A DNA stretch of 64,000 nucleotides from Alistipes provencensis (GTDB lineage: Bacteria > Bacteroidota > Bacteroidia > Bacteroidales > Rikenellaceae). Position numbers and translations under genes: made by a program. Location of the stretch: NCBI RefSeq assembly GCF_900083545.1, contig NZ_LT559262.1, forward strand, positions 906,397 through 970,396. The letters run 5' to 3'. Positions 42,290 to 48,329 of this stretch are shown here, piece by piece (position 1 is the first letter of the stretch; every line of letters begins with the position of its first letter). The notes beneath the pieces were generated by a model. That model made no database searches. It was not told the origin of the DNA and worked only from the letters and a program-made list of their open reading frames with translations.

Positions 42290-43274
42290 ACATAATCTGA
42301 TTCCCCTGCCAGTATCTCCGCTTCTTCCAGCCTCTGACCATTCGGAAGAGAAACCTTTGAAACCCTTTGTGGAAGCCAACACCAAAGCTGTCACCTTACG
42401 GCATCTGCAAGAGGATTGTGTGGTTCCTGTCTTCTCCAAAGACAATGAAGTGACTATCTCCCATCCGGCCTTTGTGGAGACAGTCTATGAGGCGGCACAG
42501 GAGTTCTTTCGGGGAGAGAGCATCGACAGCCCTGAGATAAGGGTAAGCCATATCATCAAGGGGAGAATCCCCGAAGCTATCCATAAGCCCGTGAACCAGC
42601 TTTTGGAGACAGACAAGACCATCTACTACGAGCGGATGATGTTCTGCTTTGAAATCCCTACTATCTGCCGGACTATCGACCAAAACCCCTTGAAGCTGAC
42701 CATAGGAGGCGTAAGAGCCTATAACCATGAAAACCTCTACAACAGGAAATCGGCGGAGAAATTCAAGGTCTTCGTGGGCTTCAAAAACATGGTATGCTGT
42801 AATATGTGTGTAAGTACGGACGGCTATAAGAGTGAAATCAAAGTAATGAACACACAATCTCTCTTTAAGGCTGCCATGGAGCTGTTTCAACTCTATAACC
42901 CCGAGAAGCACACAAGACAGATGCAAAACCTGCTGAGTTCCTCCATGACTGAACACCAGTTTGCTCAGTTTTTGGGTAAGTCACGGCTATATCAATGTCT
43001 GCCTCAGGAGGAGAAAAGGAAACTGCCCCAACTGCTGATGACCGACACCCAGATAAATCTGGTGGCAAGGGCCTACTACCAAGACGAGGATTTCGGGGTG
43101 GATGCATTCGGCCGGGAGATTTCCATGTGGAGGGTCTACAACCTCCTGACAGGGGCCAATAAGTCCTCCTACATCGACAATTTCTTGGACAGGGCACTCA
43201 ATGCCTCACAGTTGGCTGAGGGCATCAACAAGGCCCTTTATGGAGAGAGTGAATACAGGTGGTTTGTGGAGTAA
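42258..43274 (+). CDS. DUF3871 family protein
   Basis: 338 residues. FSKDNEVTISHPAFVETV, SHIIKGRIPEAIHKP, YYERMMFCFEIPTICR and IGGVRAYNHENLYN are as I remember for DUF3871, which is confined to Bacteroidetes mobile elements and often follows this ATPase. Function is unknown. The 32-base overlap with the ATPase gene suggests the two proteins work together in DNA processing. Confidence 0.72.
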   Translation: METALQLHPVRHNLIPLPVSPLLPASDHSEEKPLKPFVEANTKAVTLRHLQEDCVVPVFSKDNEVTISHPAFVETVYEAAQEFFRGESIDSPEIRVSHIIKGRIPEAIHKPVNQLLETDKTIYYERMMFCFEIPTICRTIDQNPLKLTIGGVRAYNHENLYNRKSAEKFKVFVGFKNMVCCNMCVSTDGYKSEIKVMNTQSLFKAAMELFQLYNPEKHTRQMQNLLSSSMTEHQFAQFLGKSRLYQCLPQEEKRKLPQLLMTDTQINLVARAYYQDEDFGVDAFGREISMWRVYNLLTGANKSSYIDNFLDRALNASQLAEGINKALYGESEYRWFVE

Positions 43275-43350
43275 GGAAAAGACTGTCGGATTTTCAGAAC
43301 CTGCACCTTATAGGGAAATGGAACAAAAAAATTCGACAGCTTACCCACCT

Positions 43351-43390
43351 TACGCACTTACTTTCTATATATTCCAAAACTAAGTGCGTA
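43351..43390 (+). repeat. Island palindrome copy c
   Basis: Arms TACGCACTTA and TAAGTGCGTA are perfectly inverted around CTTTCTATATATTCCAAAAC. It is the most symmetrical copy. Confidence 0.6.
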
Positions 43391-43515
43391 GAATGACTGT
43401 CTGAGATTCCAAACCCTCTTTCTTTTCAACCCACACCTCAGTCTTATCACCCACACTCTTTAGAGTATCACTATCCCTCTCACCCTTTCTCCATTATGAT
43501 ATGAAAGTTGGAGGA

Positions 43516-43559
43516 TGCGCACTTAGTTGGTTGTAATAATACAATCTATCTGCGCATAG
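43516..43559 (-). repeat. Island palindrome copy d (inverted)
   Basis: On the minus strand it ends in AACTAAGTGCGCA after GATTGTATTATTACAACC, with TGCGCAGATAG as left arm. It is inverted relative to the other copies. Confidence 0.5.
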
Positions 43560-43561
43560 AC

Positions 43562-43603
43562 TGTACATCTATCTCCCTTATATAATAGAAAGATAGGTGT
43601 ACA
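43562..43603. repeat. 13-bp inverted repeat upstream of Fic
   Basis: TGTACATCTATCT (43562-43574) and AGATAGGTGTACA (43591-43603) pair with one G-T. It lies 47 bases upstream of the Fic -7 box and may be an operator. Confidence 0.5.
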
Positions 43604-43649
43604 AGCCCCCAAAAGAGCGACGGAAATTATCTTTTGTCTGAAAATTGTG

Positions 43650-43657
43650 TATTTTTG
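43650..43657 (+). promoter_or_regulatory. -7 box of the Fic gene
   Basis: TATTTTTG fits TAnnTTTG and lies only 5 bases before ATG 43663, which would make the message leaderless or nearly so. No TTTG stands at the ideal -33 distance. Confidence 0.4.
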
Positions 43658-43662
43658 TGCGT

Positions 43663-44400
43663 ATGGATGACAAGTTGAAACAGATAGACACCCTTTTAGG
43701 TGAACTGAATCAATACAGGGCCAATGAAAATTACCGCATTACGGAGGCTCTGGAGATTGAGTATACCTATGACAGCAACCGCATCGAGGGAAATACGTTG
43801 ACCCTCAATGAGACGGAAATGGTGGTCAACAAAGGCATTACCATTGCAGGCAAAGGGCTGAGGGAGCATCTGGAAGCTATCAACCACAAAGAAGCTATTG
43901 ACTTTATCAAGGACATAGCACAGAAAAAAGAGCCTGTCTCGGAAAGGGTGCTGTTGGATATTCACTCCATTGTCCTGCACAGCATAGATAAGGAGAATGC
44001 TGGAAAATACCGTCGTGTACCTGTCATTATCAGCGGTAGTAAACACATTCCACCTCAGCCTTATTTGTTACAGCCCAAAATGGATGAACTGTTTCAATGG
44101 TATGAGGCAAACAAGGATTCCATGCACCCGGTTGTATTGGCAGCTCAGATGCACGAGAAATTCGTATCTATCCATCCCTTTATAGATGGCAATGGCCGGA
44201 CAGCACGCCTGTTGATGAATCTTATATTGATGCAACACGGCTATCCCATTGCCAATATCAAAGGGGATAATGACACCAGACGCCGCTACTACCAAACTTT
44301 GGAAGAAGCATCTTCGGGGGATAACTCGGCTTTTGTGGAGTTCATTGAAGAGGTGGTGATTCAAAGTCTGGAATACTATCTGCAAATCATCCGGGGATAA
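43663..44400 (+). CDS. Fic-domain AMP-transferase with N-terminal inhibitory helix
   Basis: 245 residues from ATG 43663 (MDDKLKQIDTLLGELN); TTG 43645 is an alternative. The catalytic loop is HPFIDGNGRTARLL, fully matching HPFxxGNGRxxR, so the enzyme should transfer AMP (or a related group) to a target protein. SNRIEGNTLT near residue 37 matches the inhibitory (S/T)xxxE(G/N) motif, so it is a class II self-inhibited Fic protein. The target is unknown; in an island it may act in toxicity, defence or control of a host protein. Confidence 0.88.
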   Translation: MDDKLKQIDTLLGELNQYRANENYRITEALEIEYTYDSNRIEGNTLTLNETEMVVNKGITIAGKGLREHLEAINHKEAIDFIKDIAQKKEPVSERVLLDIHSIVLHSIDKENAGKYRRVPVIISGSKHIPPQPYLLQPKMDELFQWYEANKDSMHPVVLAAQMHEKFVSIHPFIDGNGRTARLLMNLILMQHGYPIANIKGDNDTRRRYYQTLEEASSGDNSAFVEFIEEVVIQSLEYYLQIIRG

Positions 44401-44420
44401 ACCGGAGTTTTGAGCATGAA

Positions 44421-44458
44421 AAGGGAGGTGTGGAGCAATCCATGCCTCTTTATTTTTG
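44421..44458 (+). terminator. Fic terminator overlapping the next -7 box
   Basis: AAGGGAGGTGTGGA pairs with TCCATGCCTCTTT through several G-U pairs around GCAA, then TATTTTTG. The last eight bases (44451-44458) also fit a -7 box for the small frame at 44505. Confidence 0.45.
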
Positions 44459-44504
44459 TCCTCCCCTCAGGGGATAAATCCGATTTAACTTTAAATTCAC
44501 GCTT

Positions 44505-44591
44505 ATGAAAGATTTGTATATAACGCTTGTTGTCTGGGCTATAATCTGCCTTGTGGCTTACATCAGGGCAGACCCCCGCAAGCAAGAGTAA
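44505..44591 (+). CDS. 28-residue single-helix membrane peptide
   Basis: The frame reads MKDLYITLVVWAIICLVAYI then RADPRKQE. It has one hydrophobic helix with a charged tail, the layout of small inner-membrane peptides. A -7 box (TATTTTTG) lies 46 bases upstream. No family is recognised; small toxins of type I systems look similar, but nothing specific supports that. Confidence 0.45.
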   Translation: MKDLYITLVVWAIICLVAYIRADPRKQE

Positions 44592-44675
44592 ACATTTCTG
44601 AAAGTCAATGTTGATTTTCTGAAACTTTAAACCGAAATTTGTTACTGCAACAGCCCTGAAATTTAGGGTAAGTTA

Positions 44676-44706
44676 TTGCATTATCCGAGTTAGTTTTCTA
44701 CTTTTG
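44676..44706 (+). promoter_or_regulatory. Promoter of the candidate RNA
   Basis: TTG (44676-44678), 20 bases, TACTTTTG (44699-44706), a good fit to TTTG-N20-TAnnTTTG with a shortened -33 element. Confidence 0.55.
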
Positions 44707-44712
44707 TGGAAC

Positions 44713-44914
44713 ATACTAACTGACACGGAAAGTGTAAGTTTATTCCCATAAAGCGAATCTGGAAAATTCATTGATGGTGAGAATAAGCGGACTTATCCTT
44801 TCGTCGTATACTTATCACAAGTATATAGGCGTAGGGCTGTTGCTTGTTTTATCCATCGAGGTATTCCAGAACCTGCTTTAGTAAAATAGGCTTTCAGTCC
44901 TACGCTTTCTTTTT
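44713..44914 (+). ncRNA. Candidate structured RNA of about 200 nt
   Basis: A consensus promoter ends at 44706. Downstream the stretch has no frame but several helices: ACAC/GTGT, ATAAG/CTTAT around CGGA (44783-44796), TATACTT/AAGTATA around ATCAC (44807-44825), AGGT/ACCT, and a closing helix GCGTAGGGCTG (44829-44839) with CAGTCCTACGC (44895-44905). TTTCTTTTT follows at 44906-44914 like a terminator. It could be a free RNA or the 5' leader of the gene at 44959. I do not recognise the class. Confidence 0.42.
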
Positions 44915-44958
44915 ACTACTAACCATCTGTGGGGGACGGCAGATTTGTCGAATGATAT

Positions 44959-45717
44959 ATGCTGACCAAAGAAGAACTCCGAAATTTGATAGGAGCATTT
45001 CATCGAGCTGAATACAGAATAAACAATTCTTATGACTGGAATTTTTTGTGTAGTAAATCATTAACATTTTTTGAGTTTGAGGCACAAATGAAAGTTAGTG
45101 ATATTAAGATAAAAGATAATCCAGACCAATGTAAGATTTCTCACATTATAGCCCAAGGACCCTCTAATAAATATATGGAGTTTGAAACTCAAAATGGGAA
45201 AATGCAGGGTCTTGTGAGTCCTAAGATTCAGAAATATGGGATTCTGGGGGCTGTACTTAATACTACACCTATGGTATCTTTAATACATACCAAAGGTATG
45301 CTACGATTAGAGCCGTCCTATGAGTATGAATGGATGCTTCATACTGCTGACGAACTAATACAATCTAAAAATAAACTTGGGAGTTTGGTTGCATTATTAT
45401 TATTGGACTTTTTCAAGAAACCGTTATTGGCATTATGGGAAAAACAGCATTATGGCAGTATATCTGATTTTATAGAAGAAATTGAACAATCTCGCGGTTG
45501 GCATTTGGATATTTATTCAAAAGCGCTTATTGACCAAATAATAGCATGTTGGAAGGACGGAGCAATTGAATTGTTATTTGCAAATGACAATACTGAATGG
45601 ATAAATGAAAAAACATTAGAAGCCTATCAGGATATTAAGCATATTCGACAAACAGAATATTGGAATAAAGAACTACCGGATATAGATGATATAGATGAAG
45701 AGGATGATTGGTTTTAA
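44959..45717 (+). CDS. Unknown island protein
   Basis: 252 residues starting MLTKEELRNLIGAFHRAEYR, very AT-rich. It has no signal peptide or membrane helix and ends in an acidic tail PDIDDIDEEDDWF. The middle has LEPSYEYEWMLHTADELIQS and LGSLVALLLLDFFKKPLLALWEK. I recognise no domain. It follows the candidate RNA by 45 bases. Confidence 0.7.
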   Translation: MLTKEELRNLIGAFHRAEYRINNSYDWNFLCSKSLTFFEFEAQMKVSDIKIKDNPDQCKISHIIAQGPSNKYMEFETQNGKMQGLVSPKIQKYGILGAVLNTTPMVSLIHTKGMLRLEPSYEYEWMLHTADELIQSKNKLGSLVALLLLDFFKKPLLALWEKQHYGSISDFIEEIEQSRGWHLDIYSKALIDQIIACWKDGAIELLFANDNTEWINEKTLEAYQDIKHIRQTEYWNKELPDIDDIDEEDDWF

Positions 45718-45776
45718 TATGTAAATTGAATTCGATTTTTTTTGTTAATATTATGTCGCATAAAAAATAAGAAATT

Positions 45777-46349
45777 ATGAAATACAATTTTCAAAAGCAC
45801 AATGTAGGCATAATGATTAATAGCAAAATTCTTGCTTCGATAAATCTATTTTTAATCCCGATTATTGGTAATGGAAAAATTGGATTTATTAATAAAAATG
45901 AAAAAATTATCATAAACCCTCAATTTGAAGAAATGAAAGACGAATTTTTCACAGAAGATTCTCTTGTTCGAGTAAAACGCGACTCTAAATGGGGAGTTAT
46001 TGATGCTTTTGGGAAAGTTCGCATTCCTTTTAATAATCAAGAAATCAATAAGTACGGAGATGGGTTATATGAAATACGCGTAGGTCTTGGTGGGCGAGAT
46101 TCCCGAGGATTAGTCGACTCTAACAACAATATAATTGTTCCAATAGGAGTATATGGCAATTTCTATTATTATAAAGAGTTTGCTATAATTATAACATTGG
46201 ATAATAAATATGGTGCTATGGATAAGCATGGAGCTGTAATAGTTCCGCCTATTTATGACTCTATTGATTGGACACAAAAGACCGACCCAATATTAACAGC
46301 GAAATTGGGAGATGAAAAAATAGAGTTCAATTTAAATCTCCTGAGATAA
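45777..46349 (+). CDS. WG-repeat protein
   Basis: 190 residues with at least three WG beta-repeats: KIGFINKNEKIIINPQFEEM, KWGVIDAFGKVRIPFN and KYGAMDKHGAVIVPPIYD. These repeats form beta-rich surfaces of unknown binding role. ATG 45777 gives a long N terminus; ATG 45811 (MINSKILASINLFL) is an alternative that begins at a hydrophobic, perhaps exported, segment. Confidence 0.7.
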   Translation: MKYNFQKHNVGIMINSKILASINLFLIPIIGNGKIGFINKNEKIIINPQFEEMKDEFFTEDSLVRVKRDSKWGVIDAFGKVRIPFNNQEINKYGDGLYEIRVGLGGRDSRGLVDSNNNIIVPIGVYGNFYYYKEFAIIITLDNKYGAMDKHGAVIVPPIYDSIDWTQKTDPILTAKLGDEKIEFNLNLLR

Positions 46350-46354
46350 TTATT

Positions 46355-46394
46355 ACTCACTTACTTTTCTATAATATACAAAATCTAACTGCGC
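46355..46394 (+). repeat. Island palindrome copy e (divergent)
   Basis: CTCACTTACTTTTCTATAAT, then ATACAAAATCTAACTGCGCA. It follows copy c closely except that the right arm reads CTAACTGCGC instead of AACTAAGTGCG. Confidence 0.4.
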
Positions 46395-46402
46395 AAAATC
46401 TG

Positions 46403-47002
46403 ATGGTTAATCAAGTCGTAAAATGCACGGGCTTAATAATATTCGCAATTTGTATATTTAGAAACGCGGTTTATAGTCAAAATTTGAGTTTTACAGAAGC
46501 ATTCAATTCTGCAAGAATAGAACTCGGGGAATATGGTGCTTTTGAGTACCAAGGGAGACTCTATGGAACATATTATTACGATGATTGGATAAAACTAACA
46601 AATTCTGAGAAAAGGCATATATCCCTATTGATACAAATGCGGCATAAAGTTCGAGAATTAGTAAAAAAACATTTTTCTGAATTTGGTAATATCTCAAAAT
46701 ATCAAGAAACCTATAATCCTGACCAAACAATTAATATTTATTTGGAAGTCTTTTCTACAAAACATGGTTCACAAACCTCTGATCGCTATTATCAAATCTA
46801 TTATACAATCGACTTAACAAAAGATCGACTAAAATATTTATCAGAATATTTTGACCGGAATTCTGTTCCACAACCATACAAAGGGCAGGCTTCAACTATC
46901 TATACTGGGTGGATGCAATATTATGAACGGGATTATATTCGAGAGGCATCGGATTTGGCAAAAGAAATTCGAATGATTCTTAATCAAGGTAAAAAGTCTT
47001 GA
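46403..47002 (+). CDS. Exported unknown protein of the island
   Basis: 199 residues. Residues 1-26 (CTGLIIFAICIFRNAVYSQ) look like a signal peptide. The mature part is helical and rich in Tyr (GRLYGTYYYDDWIKLT, RHISLLIQMRHKVRELV, YYQIYYTIDLTKDRLKYLSEYFD). No known domain is recognised. Confidence 0.65.
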   Translation: MVNQVVKCTGLIIFAICIFRNAVYSQNLSFTEAFNSARIELGEYGAFEYQGRLYGTYYYDDWIKLTNSEKRHISLLIQMRHKVRELVKKHFSEFGNISKYQETYNPDQTINIYLEVFSTKHGSQTSDRYYQIYYTIDLTKDRLKYLSEYFDRNSVPQPYKGQASTIYTGWMQYYERDYIREASDLAKEIRMILNQGKKS

Positions 47003-47090
47003 TGAAAAATTATATATTCATATTTATTGTATTACTGATGTTTAGATGTTAGATACATATTGAAAACATAAAAGCTATTTAATATATTTT

Positions 47091-47549
47091 ATGATGACGT
47101 GTTACGAATGCAACTGTAAGGTTTGCCAGCACATTAACTGTAGTGCTATTCTGCCTCCCAATACTGGTAATGTTATTTTGCCTACCGGTATTCGAAGGGA
47201 TTCTTCTGTGAATAAAGAATCGATTTTTATCACAGGCTTAATTTATGTTTTTTTGCCTATAATTTTACCTATAATTATTCTCTTGTGGTTAGTATCTTGC
47301 GGCGCAAAATATATTAGAAATTATTATTTGCTATGCTTATACACGGATTTATCCCAAAAGGAAGTGATAAAATTTTCTTTTCATATTGATAAAATACTTA
47401 GAATTAAAAAAGACAAGAATAACAGCATCCCATTTTCAACAAAGTTTAAATATGACTTATTGATGCTTATGAACGAATATCCTTTCACATGGACTCGTTA
47501 TTGTGAAAGACATGAAACCATTGTCATTTCGCAACAATTTTATGTATAA
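47091..47549 (+). CDS. Cys-rich membrane protein, unknown
   Basis: 152 residues. MMTCYECNCKVCQHINC at the N terminus has five Cys and one His, perhaps a metal site. One long hydrophobic helix (TGLIYVFLPIILPIIILLWL) follows, then a basic cytoplasmic-looking part. I cannot assign a function. Confidence 0.6.
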   Translation: MMTCYECNCKVCQHINCSAILPPNTGNVILPTGIRRDSSVNKESIFITGLIYVFLPIILPIIILLWLVSCGAKYIRNYYLLCLYTDLSQKEVIKFSFHIDKILRIKKDKNNSIPFSTKFKYDLLMLMNEYPFTWTRYCERHETIVISQQFYV

Positions 47550-47590
47550 AATGATTGATGCCATACAAATCTTTCTGATAGATTACGCCA

Positions 47591-47989
47591 ATGAGAAACT
47601 TATCCATAATAGGCTTGCCCCAAGTGGGGTTACCCCTCCTCATAGTACAAGCACAGGCCAAAAACCTGTGCTTTTTGCTTGATACGGGGAGTAATGTCAA
47701 TGTCCTTGACAGACGAGTAGCTGAGTTCTTCCAACTCTCGGGAGAAACAGCCAAACAGCGTCAGTTTGGAATAGATGGAGAACTCCGAACAACAGACGTT
47801 GTTGAACAGGCTTTTTCTTTGGAAGAGCAGGAATACAAAGCTAATTTCTCAGTCATGGACTTGTCTTCAGCCTTTGGAAAAATAGAAGAGGAATCGGGCA
47901 TACAGATTCATGGCCTCTTAGGATGCTCTTTCATGGAACAGCAAAAATGGATTCTCGATTTTGAAAAACTATGTTTGTTCACTCCCTAA
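47591..47989 (+). CDS. Retropepsin-like aspartic protease domain protein
   Basis: 132 residues, one domain. LCFLLDTGSNVNVLD holds the DTG(S) active-site triad of retroviral-type aspartic proteases, and IQIHGLLGCSFM matches the later hydrophobic-hydrophobic-Gly element. Such enzymes act as dimers, each giving one Asp. No signal peptide is present, so it is probably cytoplasmic. Its substrate is unknown. It is the last gene before the right end of the island. Confidence 0.68.
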   Translation: MRNLSIIGLPQVGLPLLIVQAQAKNLCFLLDTGSNVNVLDRRVAEFFQLSGETAKQRQFGIDGELRTTDVVEQAFSLEEQEYKANFSVMDLSSAFGKIEEESGIQIHGLLGCSFMEQQKWILDFEKLCLFTP

Positions 47990-48004
47990 TTTCCTACACT
48001 CTCA

Positions 48005-48046
48005 ATACACACTCAGTTTTCTATCAATATAAGAAACTAAGTGTGC
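48005..48046 (+). repeat. Island palindrome copy f
   Basis: ATACACACTCAGTTTTCTAT, then CAATATAAGA and AACTAAGTGTGC (48035-48046). Arms CACACTCAGTTT and AAACTAAGTGTG are inverted with one mismatch. Confidence 0.5.
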
Positions 48047-48096
48047 TATTACCCTATTGTAAACACACTTTCAACCACAGATGAAAAGGTAATTTG

Positions 48097-48119
48097 TGTT
48101 ACCTATTTGGTTACCTGTT
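48097..48119 (+). repeat. GTTACCTATTTGGTTACCTG motif, right end of the island
   Basis: This matches the tandem motif at 35214-35238 in sequence, spacing and orientation, about 80-100 bases inside attR. Confidence 0.55.
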
Positions 48120-48197
48120 GAGGTTTTTGGAGAATTTCGATTTTTTAATTAGCTGATTTACAAATTAATAAACATTCAATCAGTTGACAGGGTATTC

Positions 48198-48242
48198 CAC
48201 TCGTAATGAAGGGGTCCCGAGTTCAAATCTCGGATTCAGCTC
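48198..48242 (+). repeat. attR of the island
   Basis: Perfect 45-bp copy of 35061-35105: the anticodon-to-3'-end remnant of tRNA-Thr without the 5' half. It marks where host DNA resumes. Confidence 0.95.
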
Positions 48243-48278
48243 GAAGAGGCGTAAAAATGATCGCGCCGTTCTACGAAG

Positions 48279-48316
48279 AAAGCCTTGCATAACGAATATG
48301 CAAGGCTTTTTCTTTT
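48279..48316 (+). terminator. Displaced tRNA-Thr terminator
   Basis: AAAGCCTTGCAT (48279-48290) pairs with ATGCAAGGCTTT (48298-48309), then TTTCTTTT. Before insertion it would have followed the tRNA; now it can serve the convergent PI-PLC gene. Confidence 0.88.
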
Positions 48317-48329
48317 GTGTATATTGCCG

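Larger units (their letters stand above)
43275..43662. other. Repeat-rich gap between DUF3871 and Fic
   Basis: This 388-base gap has two island palindromes in opposite orientation (43351-43390 and 43516-43559), a pyrimidine-rich stretch between them, a 13-bp inverted repeat at 43562-43603 and the Fic promoter. I see no gene. Confidence 0.6.
44592..44958 (+). other. Non-coding stretch with a candidate RNA gene
   Basis: In 367 bases I see a small hairpin CCCT/AGGG near 44655, a consensus promoter (44676-44706) and the RNA candidate at 44713-44914. Nothing else in it has coding potential. Confidence 0.5.
35061..48242 (+). mobile_element. 13.1-kb tRNA-Thr genomic island
   Basis: The island is bounded by the 45-bp repeat, with a tyrosine integrase just inside attL. 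By eye it is far more AT-rich than its surroundings and uses different codons. Gene blocks in order: integrase; helicase-like and winged-helix proteins; a small protein, MBL protein, Sak4-like ATPase and DUF3871; Fic and a possible RNA; unknown proteins and a retropepsin-like protein. I see no relaxase, coupling protein, capsid or tail gene, so it would need a helper (conjugative element or phage) to move, like a satellite or mobilisable island. Confidence 0.93.
47990..48329. other. Right end of the island and junction
   Basis: In 340 bases I find palindrome copy f, the GTTACCTATTT pair, attR and the displaced tRNA terminator. No gene is present. Confidence 0.75.

Noticed and set aside
44592..44958. 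Retron or CRISPR-associated RNA
   Set aside because: No reverse transcriptase, Cas or TnpB/IscB-like gene is nearby, and there are no regularly spaced repeats. No CRISPR array is seen anywhere in the window.
44713..45717. Type III toxin-antitoxin system (RNA plus ToxN)
   Set aside because: The order RNA, terminator, protein fits, but the RNA has no tandem repeats and the protein does not look like ToxN.
36534..48046. Palindromes as integron attC sites
   Set aside because: They are at cassette-like borders, but lack the GTTRRRY core and the integrase lacks the integron-specific extension as far as I can see; left as an unassigned repeat family.
48181..48242. Second tRNA-Thr gene at the right end of the island
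   Set aside because: Only the anticodon-to-3' part is present; the acceptor 5' strand and D arm are missing, so it is the attR remnant.
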